From: Lacihabitans sp. LS3-19
GTDB lineage: Bacteria; Bacteroidota; Bacteroidia; Cytophagales; Spirosomataceae
DNA: 64,000 nt
NCBI RefSeq assembly: GCF_024343575.1
Contig: NZ_RJUA01000003.1
Span: forward strand, 248,001 to 312,000
Direction: 5' to 3'
The position numbers were made by a program, and so were the translations under genes. Positions 56,351 to 64,000 of this stretch are shown here, piece after piece (the stretch's first letter is position 1; each line of letters begins with the position of its first letter). The notes under the pieces were generated by a model. That model saw only the letters and a program-made list of their open reading frames with translations, was not told the origin of the DNA and did not search any database.

Positions 56351-57331
56351 ATGAAATTATTGTTTTCGTTTGCTCTGTTTTTAAGCTTGATTTCTTGTAC
56401 CTCTAAAACTGAATATAAAGTTATTGAAGGACAAGCCCAAGGCACTACATTTAGGATAAATTATGAGGATAATTATAAACATGATTTGTCAAATCAGGTA
56501 GATTCTATCTTTAAAATGATAGATAAAAGTATGTCGCTTTGGGACTCTACTTCATTGATTTCCAAGATAAATAGTAATCAATCTTACGATATATTGGATT
56601 CTCATTTTATTAATGTCTTTAATGCGTCAGAAACGACTTCTAAAAGTACTAATGGATACTTTGATATAACAGTGGGCCCTTTAGTAAAAGCTTGGGGTTT
56701 TAGTTTTAAAAAAGGACTTCCTGCTCCTAATAATGCCCAAGTAGATAGTTTGAAAGTATTGATTGGTTTTGAAAAAGTGAAAATAGAAAATCAGAAAATC
56801 GTAAAAGCGAATCCCAATTCTCAAATAGATTTTAATGCGATTGCTCAAGGTTATACAGTCGATGTAATAGCCGATTTTTTAGCTTCCAAAGGTATAGTTA
56901 ACTATCTGGTGGAGGTAGGAGGGGAGGTTAGAGGCAAAGGGAAAAACAAAGAAGGTTTAACTTGGAAAGTTGGGATTGAAAAACCTCAGGACGAAAGAGC
57001 CCTACAAGTGGTTGTTAACTTAGACGGTAAATCTTTGGCGACTTCGGGTAGTTATAGGAAATTTTTTGAAAATGATGGTAAAAAATATTCTCATGCGATT
57101 GATCCCCATACGGGATTTCCTGTAACGCATAATCTATTGAGCATATCCGTAATAGCCGAAACCTGTATGAAAGCTGATGCTTTTGCAACGGCATTTTTGG
57201 TAATGGGTTTAGAAAAAACCCAAGAACTAGCAAAAAAGGAAGACCTAGAGTACTTTGCTATATATGAAGAGTCAGGCGAAATAAAAACTTCCGCTTCTGA
57301 AAATTTCAATAAATTGATTGCCAAAGATTAA
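56351..57331 (+). CDS. apbE: FAD:protein FMN transferase ApbE
   Basis: This 326-residue lipoprotein (signal with SLISC) attaches FMN to threonines of NqrB and NqrC in the periplasm. Visible family blocks are GTTFRINY near the N terminus, FDITVGPLVKAWGF, IDFNAIAQGYTVD, VEVGGEVRGKG and HAIDPHTGFPV plus DAFATAFLVMG near the C terminus, which build the FAD and Mg sites. The gene is placed 33 bases after the nqr terminator, so it may use read-through or its own promoter. Its stop overlaps the stop of the convergent small gene by 4 bases. Confidence 0.95.
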   Translation: MKLLFSFALFLSLISCTSKTEYKVIEGQAQGTTFRINYEDNYKHDLSNQVDSIFKMIDKSMSLWDSTSLISKINSNQSYDILDSHFINVFNASETTSKSTNGYFDITVGPLVKAWGFSFKKGLPAPNNAQVDSLKVLIGFEKVKIENQKIVKANPNSQIDFNAIAQGYTVDVIADFLASKGIVNYLVEVGGEVRGKGKNKEGLTWKVGIEKPQDERALQVVVNLDGKSLATSGSYRKFFENDGKKYSHAIDPHTGFPVTHNLLSISVIAETCMKADAFATAFLVMGLEKTQELAKKEDLEYFAIYEESGEIKTSASENFNKLIAKD

Positions 57332-57537
57332 GCAGTTTGGGCATCATCACCGCATGGTTCTCCGGCTACTCTCCCGCAAACACCGCAAACTACACCCTCT
57401 TTTTGAAGCATAGGATTGTTGCTGGCACAAGTGCCTTTGAATTCTCCATTTTTAATAAAAAGCAATCTTACACTAAACATTAAAAATGCAATGATTACTA
57501 AACCGATGGTGACTAGAAATAAAGGTAATATATTCAT
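57328..57537 (-). CDS. NqrM-like small membrane protein with four cysteines
   Basis: This 69-residue protein has one N-terminal membrane helix (residues about 4-27) and a short tail with C37, C51, C54 and C62 in the pattern GTC then CGVCGRVAGEPC. NqrM (DUF539), required to place Fe in NqrD/NqrE in Vibrio, is likewise a small single-helix protein with a conserved cysteine cluster, usually encoded next to apbE at the end of the nqr operon. Position, size, topology and cysteine pattern all agree, but the gene is convergent with apbE here, overlapping its stop by 4 bases. The identification is strong by context and moderate by sequence. Confidence 0.75.
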   Translation of the reverse strand: MNILPLFLVTIGLVIIAFLMFSVRLLFIKNGEFKGTCASNNPMLQKEGVVCGVCGRVAGEPCGDDAQTA

Positions 57538-57547
57538 TTTATTATTT

Positions 57548-57580
57548 TGGAGGTCTTCTATTTATAAAGACCTCCATTTT
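57548..57580 (+). terminator. Plus-strand terminator beyond apbE
   Basis: TGGAGGTCTT (57548-57557) and AAGACCTCCA (57567-57576) form a perfect 10-bp stem; the T run (TTTTT) follows on the plus strand only. It may stop apbE transcripts after they cross the antisense nqrM-like gene; it could also weakly act as a 3' stem for the minus-strand isomerase gene. Confidence 0.6.
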
Positions 57581-57582
57581 TG

Positions 57583-58476
57583 TTAGATATCGCAAATTTC
57601 AACACATCTTTTTAACGAAGCCAACATACCTGGGGTATCTTTTGGTGTAGGAATAAATTCTTGACCTAAATATCCCTTGTAGCCTGAATCTATTATGGCT
57701 TTCACTACAGCTGGATAATAAATCTCTTGCGTATTGTCAATCTCCTTGCGTCCTGGCATACCGCCTGTATGATAATGACTTATGTATTTTCCGTACTTTC
57801 TCACGTTTCTAATATGGTCTCCATGCATACTTTGCATGTGGAAAATATCGTAAAGCATCTTGAATCGGTCCGAGTTTACCATCTCACACAATGCAGCACC
57901 CCATTCCATGGTATCACACATATAGTCTGGGTGACTATCTCTAGAACTCAAAAGTTCCATAGAAAGTATGATGTCATTTTTCTCACAAATAGGTATGAGT
58001 TTTCTGATTATAGTTGCACAATTCATCATGCCAACCATGTCACTCATTCCATTCCTATTTCCTGAAAAGCATATTAAATTCTTTACACCGTTAGCAGCTG
58101 CTTCAGGAATTAATTCACTGTAAAGAGCAAAAAGCTCATCATGATTTTTAGGATTGTTGAAAAAATTATTCAAACCCATTCCTTTGGGCCAATCTCCCCA
58201 TCCAATAGCAGCTGTTAAGCCATATTTTTTTAAAATTGGCCATTCTTTTGGTCCAGTTAGTTCAATAGAAGCCATGCCGATATCTTTTACGCCTTGGCAA
58301 AGTTCTTCAAATGGTACTGAGCCATAACACCATCTACATACAGAATGTTTTATATTGTTTTTCAATGCACCATGTGATTTTATAGCAGCATTGGCGGTTG
58401 ATAATCCGCTGATAGACAAGGCCGAAGCGGTGCCGATAGATTTTAAAACATTTCTTCTACTCGTGTTTTTTTTCAT
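57583..58476 (-). CDS. Tat-exported hydroxypyruvate isomerase-like TIM-barrel protein
   Basis: A longer frame reaches 58578, but ATG 58476 (MKKNTSRRNVLKSIGTAS) begins with a twin-arginine signal, giving 297 residues. The mature TIM barrel has the Hyi-type ligands: LSMELLSS, MLYDIFHMQ, ISHYHTGGMPGRKE and GYLGQEF. Hydroxypyruvate isomerase acts in the cytoplasm, so exported homologs probably act on another keto-sugar or carbohydrate fragment; specificity is not known. It is a distant relative of the isomerase encoded at 35885-36769. No co-directional partner is close. Confidence 0.85.
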   Translation of the reverse strand: MKKNTSRRNVLKSIGTASALSISGLSTANAAIKSHGALKNNIKHSVCRWCYGSVPFEELCQGVKDIGMASIELTGPKEWPILKKYGLTAAIGWGDWPKGMGLNNFFNNPKNHDELFALYSELIPEAAANGVKNLICFSGNRNGMSDMVGMMNCATIIRKLIPICEKNDIILSMELLSSRDSHPDYMCDTMEWGAALCEMVNSDRFKMLYDIFHMQSMHGDHIRNVRKYGKYISHYHTGGMPGRKEIDNTQEIYYPAVVKAIIDSGYKGYLGQEFIPTPKDTPGMLASLKRCVEICDI

Positions 58477-58663
58477 TTTTAAGATTGATTGAATATTTTT
58501 TAAAATAGCCTTTCTGAATTTTTTGAATTGAAATGCCTTTTTTTCTTTAAAAATAAGCTTCTTTAATGCTAACAACAAATTATTTAAATATTTTATCTAT
58601 GATTTATGTCATTTTTAATTTATTTTTGAAATAGAACCTTTGTGAAGGAAAATAATAATTGAT

Positions 58664-59371
58664 ATGGACGCTAAAACATTAGAAGGACTTGTTGAATCAA
58701 ACAAGATGTACCAATTGGTAACTGAAAGATTAGACGTGGTTGATCCCGCCGCTCAGGATATTTATGCGAGATTCAATATGGAATCTGAATTGATGGAGCT
58801 GATTTTAGAGCTATACAATCATGACGAAGAGAATTTTCAATATCAGCAATTGCACAAGTTTTCGGTAGATCAAGTATTGGCTTATTTGCAAGCTTCTCAT
58901 AAGTTTTATTTATCTAAGAAACTTCCGGAGATTGAACAAACTATGTCTCATATTTTCAATAAATATGGTGCTACTCATCAGCTTTTGACAAGTTTGACGG
59001 CTTTTTTTAATGAATATAAAAATAGGTTGGTTGAGCATATAAGGATGGAAGAAAAGACATTTTTCCCTTTTATCAAGAACTTGATTTCAGCATCTAAAGG
59101 TGAAATGAATGCCTCAGATATTAAAGGTATGCTAGAGAGTGATTCAGTTGATAATTTTAACGATAACCACGATCCTATTGAGGATGATTTAAAGACCGTT
59201 TCTTCAATCATACATAGTTATTCTACTGACGATGAAACTCCGCTTCCGTATAGGGTATTCCTAAATCAAGTTGAGCTTTTTGAGATGGAATTGAGAAAAC
59301 ATGCAATTATCGAAGACCATGTTTTGGTGCCCATGGCAAAAGAGCTTGAGAATAAATTAAGAGCTGCTTAA
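58664..59371 (+). CDS. Hemerythrin-domain protein, RIC/YtfE-like
   Basis: This 235-residue cytoplasmic protein has His/Glu-rich four-helix blocks spaced like the di-iron ligands of the HHE family: LASHKFY-like start (QASHKFYLSKKLPEIE), VEHIRMEEKTFFPFI, NDNHDPIEDDL and LRKHAIIEDHVLVP. RIC/YtfE proteins repair iron-sulfur clusters or handle NO and oxidative stress. The N-terminal ScdA-type cysteine domain is absent; residues 1-75 are instead an acidic helical segment. Roles in iron or NO sensing are possible alternatives. The gene stands alone, with the convergent haloperoxidase gene ending 6 bases after its stop. Confidence 0.82.
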   Translation: MDAKTLEGLVESNKMYQLVTERLDVVDPAAQDIYARFNMESELMELILELYNHDEENFQYQQLHKFSVDQVLAYLQASHKFYLSKKLPEIEQTMSHIFNKYGATHQLLTSLTAFFNEYKNRLVEHIRMEEKTFFPFIKNLISASKGEMNASDIKGMLESDSVDNFNDNHDPIEDDLKTVSSIIHSYSTDDETPLPYRVFLNQVELFEMELRKHAIIEDHVLVPMAKELENKLRAA

Positions 59372-59376
59372 AAAAA

Positions 59377-60684
59377 TTAAGATTCTTTCATCTTTAATTT
59401 GAGTTCGCAGGCACTTCTACCTATTCTTTTTCCATTTTTTAGGCCTTCTTCATTGGACATACGGTAATGTATGCCTCCATATAGTCTGGAAAGAGCAGCT
59501 TCCTGTGCAAATTCGTTAAAGGAATCGTAGCTCCGAGGTTTGAGTCCGTTTCCATCGTGCGAGTGGTCAGTGAAGTGATAATTGTAACCAAACATATCAT
59601 TTAATACAGCAGCAATAGCACCCGAAACAGTTCCGTGACCTGATGTATATTCAGGGAAAGGCGGATTCTCTAAATATGCGTTCCAGTTTGGATCTATCGT
59701 AGTTTGTATAAAACTTACAGGTCTAAGCATATTGTGTTGGTATTTGCATTTCCAACATGAAATAAATGCGTCATTAACAGCTATCCCGATTCTGCACAAA
59801 GTTTCTGCTGCTTTGTCAAGCGGCATTTTTTCTTGTTTTATTAACTGTAAAGCTATAGAAACTCCATGACCAGGAGGTGTGAAGGTTTTTCCAGCATCAT
59901 CTGACCAAAATTTCGCTATATCTTTTTGTTCTTCACTTAGGTTTTTGCCAACACTATATACTTCTAAAGCTTGTGCAAAAAGTATCGAAGAATTTCCAAT
60001 TTCGCATTTTGGAGGTACTGGTAATTCAAAATCTGCATTACCTTTTATGAAGGTTCGGTTACTTCCCCAATAAGGCTGCAATGCACTTTGCTTACCCACA
60101 GGTGTCCACATACATGAGCCAGGGATGAGTTTGAAGTCTTTCGGGAAATTATGCATTTCGGCTTGGTGGCCGCCATCAGTTTTAGCGTATTTGTATATGG
60201 CATTAGCTAACTCTTCACCGTATTTTACTGAAGCTTTGAAAGTGGCTTCTGATATTGAACCTCGCAATTTTCTGTTAAGATTTTCTCTGAGTTGAGTTAT
60301 TTTTGGTAGATTTTCCTTTGCATTTTTTGCAAAAAAATCTTCGTGGATTATTGCCAATGCATTATTTGCTACAATTTGCCAATCATAAATTTGGCTCTTA
60401 TTGGGCAAAGGTAATTTTTCTAATTCTTGAAGTTCTCCTACTAAAGATTTGTAACCAGGCATACCATGCACAAGTGCCTCGTATAGAGTTAGGCCTGAAT
60501 AACCCAAAGACCTAGCAACCACTGGAGGCGTAAAGCCAGGAGTGGTAGGGATCATTTTTAGCTGAAGGTCAAACCATTGTGTAGCAACTTCTGCGTTTAA
60601 TTTCTCAATTGAATTTTGTGCTACTGAAATTTGAATTACTAAAAATGAAAAAAGTAAAGAGAATATTTTGCTTTTGTTTTTCAA
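59377..60684 (-). CDS. Vanadium-dependent haloperoxidase/PAP2-family protein (secreted)
   Basis: This 435-residue protein has a signal peptide (FSLLFSFLVIQISVAQ). Its C-terminal half carries the phosphate/vanadate-binding signature of the VHPO/PAP2 superfamily: KCKYQHNMLRP, YTSGHGTVSGA and SRLYGGIHYRMSNEEG. The N-terminal half (PGFTPPVVARSLGYSGL) matches bacterial VHPO-like proteins. Reactions may be halide oxidation with H2O2 or phosphatase activity; the sequence does not decide. A paralog lies 43 bases upstream on the same strand, so the two are probably co-transcribed. Confidence 0.85.
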   Translation of the reverse strand: MKNKSKIFSLLFSFLVIQISVAQNSIEKLNAEVATQWFDLQLKMIPTTPGFTPPVVARSLGYSGLTLYEALVHGMPGYKSLVGELQELEKLPLPNKSQIYDWQIVANNALAIIHEDFFAKNAKENLPKITQLRENLNRKLRGSISEATFKASVKYGEELANAIYKYAKTDGGHQAEMHNFPKDFKLIPGSCMWTPVGKQSALQPYWGSNRTFIKGNADFELPVPPKCEIGNSSILFAQALEVYSVGKNLSEEQKDIAKFWSDDAGKTFTPPGHGVSIALQLIKQEKMPLDKAAETLCRIGIAVNDAFISCWKCKYQHNMLRPVSFIQTTIDPNWNAYLENPPFPEYTSGHGTVSGAIAAVLNDMFGYNYHFTDHSHDGNGLKPRSYDSFNEFAQEAALSRLYGGIHYRMSNEEGLKNGKRIGRSACELKLKMKES

Positions 60685-60727
60685 ACTATTCTGATTTTTA
60701 ATTTTTTACTAAAAGTAAATAAAAAAA

Positions 60728-62056
60728 CTATTTTTCGAATTTTAATTTTAAAATATTTTGTGCCACTGTTTTACCGTTGTCAAACCCTGAAGTACATGAG
60801 AATTCGTAATGAATGCCACCATAAATTCTTGAATTTGATGTTTCAGATCCATAAGCAGCAAATGAATCATATTTTCTGTTTGGATAAACTCCTTCATGGG
60901 TATTGTCTTCAAAAGCATAGGCATTTCCAAAAATACTTTCTAAAATGGTCACTGTTGCCCCAGCGGCTGTCCCATGTCCTGAAGCATACTCAGGGAATGG
61001 AGGATTGGCTAAAAAAGGTTCCCAGTTTTTATCCATTGTTTGCTTAATATAGGTACTCGGACGCATTAGGAAATAGTAATATTTTCCTTTCCAACAACTA
61101 ATAAATGCGTCGTTTAATGAAAGTCCTGTCTTGGCGTATGCTATTGCTACCTCATCTAAACTAGTTTTGTTTTCAAGAAGGATTTTCCTAACCACATTGA
61201 AATGGTGTCCTGGTGGTGTGATGGAGCCTGTTCCGTCAGCAAAATAGTTGGCAATCGCTTTTTGGTCGGTACTTAGATTTTTAGATTGATCATAAATTTT
61301 TTTTGCTTCGACAAAAAAAGATGAGTTTTTTTCAAAAGAGAACGAAACTGGTGTGTTTAGTTTATCGTTCATGTTTTCTTTAACCAAAGTACGGTTTTGT
61401 CCCCAAGTGGGTAAAAGAGGGATAGACTGACTGCCAGATGGTTTCCAGAATCCGATACCAGATGGTGTTACGAAGTTTTGAGGGAAATTATTGAGATGTC
61501 CTGTTGCTCCACCGTCAGTTTTAGCATATTCGAAAACTGCTGTTGCTAATTCTGCCCCAAATCTTACGGATCTTTCAATCACTTCATCTGTTGTTCCAGT
61601 TTTTAATTTTGTTTCATATATGACCCTTACAGAATCTAACTTACTTTTGTTTTTGTCGCTAGTAGAAAGATATAATTGCTGTAAAAGCGAATATTGTGTT
61701 ACACTCGCCACTAGTCCCCAATTGTATTCCATCGTAGAATCAGGAATTGGCAACTTCGAAAGTCCGTTTAATTGCCCTTTTAATGATTGATAGCCAGGCA
61801 TACCGTGTACCACACTTTCATAAAGGGCCAAAGATGTATAACCTAAAGCTCTAGCTGCCACAGGGGGTGTAAACCCGGGTGTAGATTTAATAAGCTCCAA
61901 TTGAATTTTTAGCCAATCTGATGCCATCGTTCCTTCAAAAGTAGATGTAAGCACAGAAGGATTATCAATTACTGGTATAATTGTATCTGTATTTTTTTTG
62001 CAAGAAATAAAAAAAGTAATTGCTATAATTAAGCTTAGTATAAATTTAGCCTTCAT
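60728..62056 (-). CDS. Vanadium-dependent haloperoxidase/PAP2-family lipoprotein
   Basis: This 442-residue protein has a lipoprotein signal (ITFFISCKKNTD). The catalytic motifs parallel the downstream paralog: KGKYYYFLMRPSTY, YASGHGTAAGAT and SRIYGGIHYEFSCTSG, and the N-terminal half shares PGFTPPVAARALGYTSLALYESVVHGMPGY (split here across several short blocks). It is longer by a Ser/Thr-rich spacer after the lipid anchor. One product is anchored and the other is soluble or periplasmic, which suggests different locations. Substrate is unknown. Confidence 0.85.
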   Translation of the reverse strand: MKAKFILSLIIAITFFISCKKNTDTIIPVIDNPSVLTSTFEGTMASDWLKIQLELIKSTPGFTPPVAARALGYTSLALYESVVHGMPGYQSLKGQLNGLSKLPIPDSTMEYNWGLVASVTQYSLLQQLYLSTSDKNKSKLDSVRVIYETKLKTGTTDEVIERSVRFGAELATAVFEYAKTDGGATGHLNNFPQNFVTPSGIGFWKPSGSQSIPLLPTWGQNRTLVKENMNDKLNTPVSFSFEKNSSFFVEAKKIYDQSKNLSTDQKAIANYFADGTGSITPPGHHFNVVRKILLENKTSLDEVAIAYAKTGLSLNDAFISCWKGKYYYFLMRPSTYIKQTMDKNWEPFLANPPFPEYASGHGTAAGATVTILESIFGNAYAFEDNTHEGVYPNRKYDSFAAYGSETSNSRIYGGIHYEFSCTSGFDNGKTVAQNILKLKFEK

Positions 62057-62189
62057 TAAATGAGTTTTTTATATAAATTCTCCCAAAAACCTTGCCAAAT
62101 ATTCAAGAACTTAACTGTTTTTTGATGCCGTAGAATAACTTTGTAGACACAGTTTGAAAATTTAGTTTAGGAAAATTTCAATTTAAAAT

Positions 62190-62220
62190 TTGAATATTTT
62201 TATATTTATTATTATCTTGG
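62190..62220 (+). promoter_or_regulatory. Near-consensus promoter of the CBS-pair gene
   Basis: TTG at 62190-62192 is followed after 20 bases by TATCTTGG (62213-62220), one base off the TAnnTTTG consensus; the ATG lies 26 bases further on. Confidence 0.45.
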
Positions 62221-62246
62221 TTAATTGAAATTTAAACAAGATAAAT

Positions 62247-62684
62247 ATGGCTACCTCTGTAAAAAACCTATTAGAAAATAAAAATATTAATGCTGTTATT
62301 TCTGTTCTACCTGATACTACCGTGTATGAAGCTCTTGGAGTTATGAAAGAGTCAAATGTGGGTGCTGTATTAGTAATGGAAAATGAAGAACTAAAGGGGA
62401 TTTTTTCTGAGCGAGATTATGCTAGAAAAGGTATTATTTTAGGAAGGAAAGCAAAATCGACACCTATGACTGAAGTAATGACCTCAAATGTTTTCTCAGT
62501 TTCGGCTGAAATGACAACCAAAGACTGTATGGAAATGATGAGTGCTAAAAAAATTCGACATTTACCTGTGGTTGCCGAAAGTAAAGTTATTGGGGTATTG
62601 AGCGTTGGAGATATTGTAAGTGAGATGCTCAAAGAACAGAAAGAACATATAAACTTTTTGGAAGGTTATATTGTGAATGGATGA
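62247..62684 (+). CDS. Two-CBS-domain protein
   Basis: This 145-residue protein consists of two CBS domains (about 10-70 and 78-135): VYEALGVMKESNVGAVLVM, GIFSERDYARK, MTTKDCMEMMSAKKIRHLPVV and GVLSVGDIVSEML. Such stand-alone pairs bind adenine nucleotides and act as energy or redox sensors for partners that cannot be identified here. No signal peptide. The monocistronic gene is closed by a bidirectional terminator shared with the TerC gene. Confidence 0.93.
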   Translation: MATSVKNLLENKNINAVISVLPDTTVYEALGVMKESNVGAVLVMENEELKGIFSERDYARKGIILGRKAKSTPMTEVMTSNVFSVSAEMTTKDCMEMMSAKKIRHLPVVAESKVIGVLSVGDIVSEMLKEQKEHINFLEGYIVNG

Positions 62685-62701
62685 TATTTTAAATTAATAA
62701 T

Positions 62702-62736
62702 AAAAAAGCTCGAAATTTAATTTTTCGAGCTTTTTT
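62702..62736. terminator. Bidirectional terminator between the CBS and TerC genes
   Basis: A perfect 14-bp stem (AAAAAAGCTCGAAA at 62702-62715, TTTCGAGCTTTTTT at 62723-62736) with a 7-base loop is symmetric, giving a T run on both strands between the convergent genes. Confidence 0.9.
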
Positions 62737-62739
62737 AGT

Positions 62740-63804
62740 TTAAGCTTCTTCGTTTTTTGGAGGAAACAGTAAGGATGCGGCAATGCTTACACCCAATATT
62801 AAAACTATCAAAATCAAGGAATGCAGATTAGTAAAGCCGAAACTTTCTAACCATGTATGTGCGAGCATTTTACCACCAATAAATGTTAAAAGCACTCCAA
62901 GTCCATATTTGAGATATGTAAACATATCTATGATATTTACCAAAAAGAAAAACATTGACCTAAGGCCCATTATCGCAAATACGTTTGAGAAAAATACGAT
63001 ATAAGGGTCTTTTGTTATTGAAAAAATGGCTGGTATAGAATCAACCGCAAATATGACGTCAGTAAACGCAATAACCACAATAACCAAAAATAATGGAGTT
63101 AGATAAATTTTGTTGTTTTTGTATTTATGTTTAAAGAAAAATCTATCTGAAACAAATTTTTCATAAACATTAAAAAACTTCGAAGTAATCTTTACGGCAG
63201 GATGGCTTTTGGTGTCGATGTTTTCTTCCTCTTCCTTTGAAAATAGAATTTTAAGTCCCGTGTATACCAAAAATGCTCCAAAAATTAAGAGTACCCATTC
63301 GAATCTTTGTATCAGTGCTGCTCCTAAAAAAATAAAGATAAAGCGAAGGATAATAGAACCTAAAATACCCCAAACCAATACATCTTTATAGTTTTTCTTT
63401 CTTACACCAAATGAGTTGAAAATCAGGATGAAAACAAAAATGTTGTCTACCGAAAGAGAATATTCGACTAAATATCCAGTAATAAACTCCAATGACATGT
63501 TGTTTTGAAATACTCTAAGGTTTTCCTCATAAGTACCTGTCAATTTTAAGGTTTTATAAAATTGACTTCTAATATTTTCTAAATGCGAGCTATCGCTTAT
63601 GTCGTGAATCAAATATCCATAGTGACGTAAGAAAAAATAAAAACCGATAGATAAGGTAACCCATACCGCACTCCAGAAAGCCGCTTCTTTAAATTTCACA
63701 ACTTCTGCTTTTTTGGAGCTTAATACTCCAAGGTCAAGCAACATGACCAATATTACAAAAAGTGCAAAAGCACCGAAAAACACTACTTCGTTAGAAAAAA
63801 CCAT
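62740..63804 (-). CDS. TerC/Alx-family integral membrane transporter
   Basis: This 354-residue protein has about nine membrane helices and the TerC-family acidic motifs in the membrane: LVEYSLSVDNIFVF and IAFTDVIFAVDSIPAIF. TerC/Alx proteins export manganese or serve in metal handling of exported enzymes. A soluble insertion (about 65-100, DSSHLENIRSQ, then TGTYEENLRVF) between the early helices is longer than in Alx and may be lineage-specific. No yybP-ykoY-type manganese riboswitch could be recognised in the short leader. Confidence 0.9.
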   Translation of the reverse strand: MVFSNEVVFFGAFALFVILVMLLDLGVLSSKKAEVVKFKEAAFWSAVWVTLSIGFYFFLRHYGYLIHDISDSSHLENIRSQFYKTLKLTGTYEENLRVFQNNMSLEFITGYLVEYSLSVDNIFVFILIFNSFGVRKKNYKDVLVWGILGSIILRFIFIFLGAALIQRFEWVLLIFGAFLVYTGLKILFSKEEEENIDTKSHPAVKITSKFFNVYEKFVSDRFFFKHKYKNNKIYLTPLFLVIVVIAFTDVIFAVDSIPAIFSITKDPYIVFFSNVFAIMGLRSMFFFLVNIIDMFTYLKYGLGVLLTFIGGKMLAHTWLESFGFTNLHSLILIVLILGVSIAASLLFPPKNEEA

Positions 63805-63826
63805 TTGGAACGTTTAAAATAAAATG

Positions 63827-63834
63827 CAAATATA
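63827..63834 (-). promoter_or_regulatory. -7 box of the TerC gene
   Basis: On the minus strand TATATTTG matches TAnnTTTG, 22 bases before the ATG at 63804. No clear -33 TTG is present. Confidence 0.4.
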
Positions 63835-63875
63835 AGAAGATTGAAAGGTAGATTTAAGAAATATTAAAATGTAGA

Positions 63876-64000
63876 TCAAATTACAGAACCCAATTCTTCT
63901 GCAATAAGTTTAATGAAGTCCCTTTTTTTGCCAATACTATTCATTAATATTTCTAAATCTTCGTCAGATGCAGCATCTATTTCTTCTATTAAATTGTTGA
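63876..64000 (-). CDS. C-terminal fragment of an unidentified gene (cut by window edge)
   Basis: Read on the minus strand, an open frame enters from the window edge and ends at TGA (complement of 63876-63878), 71 bases before the TerC start. The 40 visible residues (ending NSIGKKRDFIKLIAEELGSVI) are acidic and probably helical. Too little is present to name a family; it is reported because the frame is open to the edge and the stop is well placed before the TerC promoter. Confidence 0.5.
   Translation of the reverse strand, partial: NNLIEEIDAASDEDLEILMNSIGKKRDFIKLIAEELGSVI

Noticed and set aside
57548-57580. This hairpin as the classical terminator of the minus-strand isomerase gene
   Set aside because: The T run follows the stem only on the plus strand; on the minus strand it is followed by AAAATAAT.
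58477-58578. Upstream start of the hydroxypyruvate isomerase-like gene
   Set aside because: Lys/Phe-rich extension ahead of a twin-arginine signal, most likely untranslated leader.
1-64000. CRISPR array, insertion sequence or prophage
   Set aside because: No regularly spaced repeats, no transposase or integrase, no phage structural genes seen on either strand.

Overview
The window is an AT-rich, densely coded chromosomal segment of a Bacteroidota bacterium, most likely a Cytophagales-type aerobe. The evidence is a SusC/SusD pair, a hybrid two-component system, promoters of the TTG-N19-TAnnTTTG type (clearest before the tRNA-Asp gene and nqrA), a long IleRS with a GxHH active-site signature, and Na+-NQR with ApbE. 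No phage, insertion sequence or CRISPR array was seen. The genus cannot be fixed from this sequence.

Layout. 1-2068: end of a SulP permease gene and an orphan ParA gene. 2098-9123: the most unusual part, a locus with a PapD-like periplasmic chaperone, a 910-residue outer-membrane beta-barrel protein with Ig-like N-terminal and SdrD_B/carboxypeptidase-regulatory-like C-terminal domains, and six small secreted beta-sandwich proteins, at least five of them homologous. Its logic resembles a chaperone-usher pilus, but the barrel protein has no recognisable FimD/PapC-type sequence. 9535-12246: housekeeping genes (DUF2520 dehydrogenase-like, Kdo transferase, TRIC channel). 12401-16028: ileS and tRNA-Asp. 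16416-19708: two M1 metallopeptidases.

20078-33654 is a fructan-type polysaccharide utilisation locus: a BT1754-like hybrid sensor/regulator, a sulfatase whose gene overlaps the sensor gene, a sugar/H+ symporter-type MFS transporter, a PfkB fructokinase, SusC, SusD and a GH32 lipoprotein. Predicted flow: GH32 and SusCD release and import fructo-oligosaccharides or fructose, MFS moves fructose into the cytoplasm, the kinase phosphorylates it, and the sensor reads periplasmic sugar. The sulfatase is the unexpected member.

33852-39324: a DUF2185 protein and a five-gene minus-strand run (HPS/KGPDC-like aldolase/decarboxylase, zinc-type alcohol dehydrogenase, SDR, TIM-barrel isomerase, Gfo/Idh/MocA oxidoreductase) that looks like an unassigned sugar or polyol catabolic pathway. 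39584-46622: NYN-LOTUS protein, DnaB and TamB. 46817-50274: TsaD and a class A penicillin-binding protein.

50445-57537: the complete nqrABCDEF operon, followed by the flavin transferase gene apbE and, convergent with it, a small membrane-anchored four-Cys protein that is a good NqrM candidate. 57583-64000: a Tat-type hydroxypyruvate isomerase-like protein, a hemerythrin-domain protein, two tandem vanadium-haloperoxidase-family proteins, a CBS-pair protein, a TerC transporter and the 3' end of an unidentified gene.

Start codons were moved inward for several genes where an internal ATG gives a proper signal peptide. Domain calls rest on motif recognition by eye; no database search was run.
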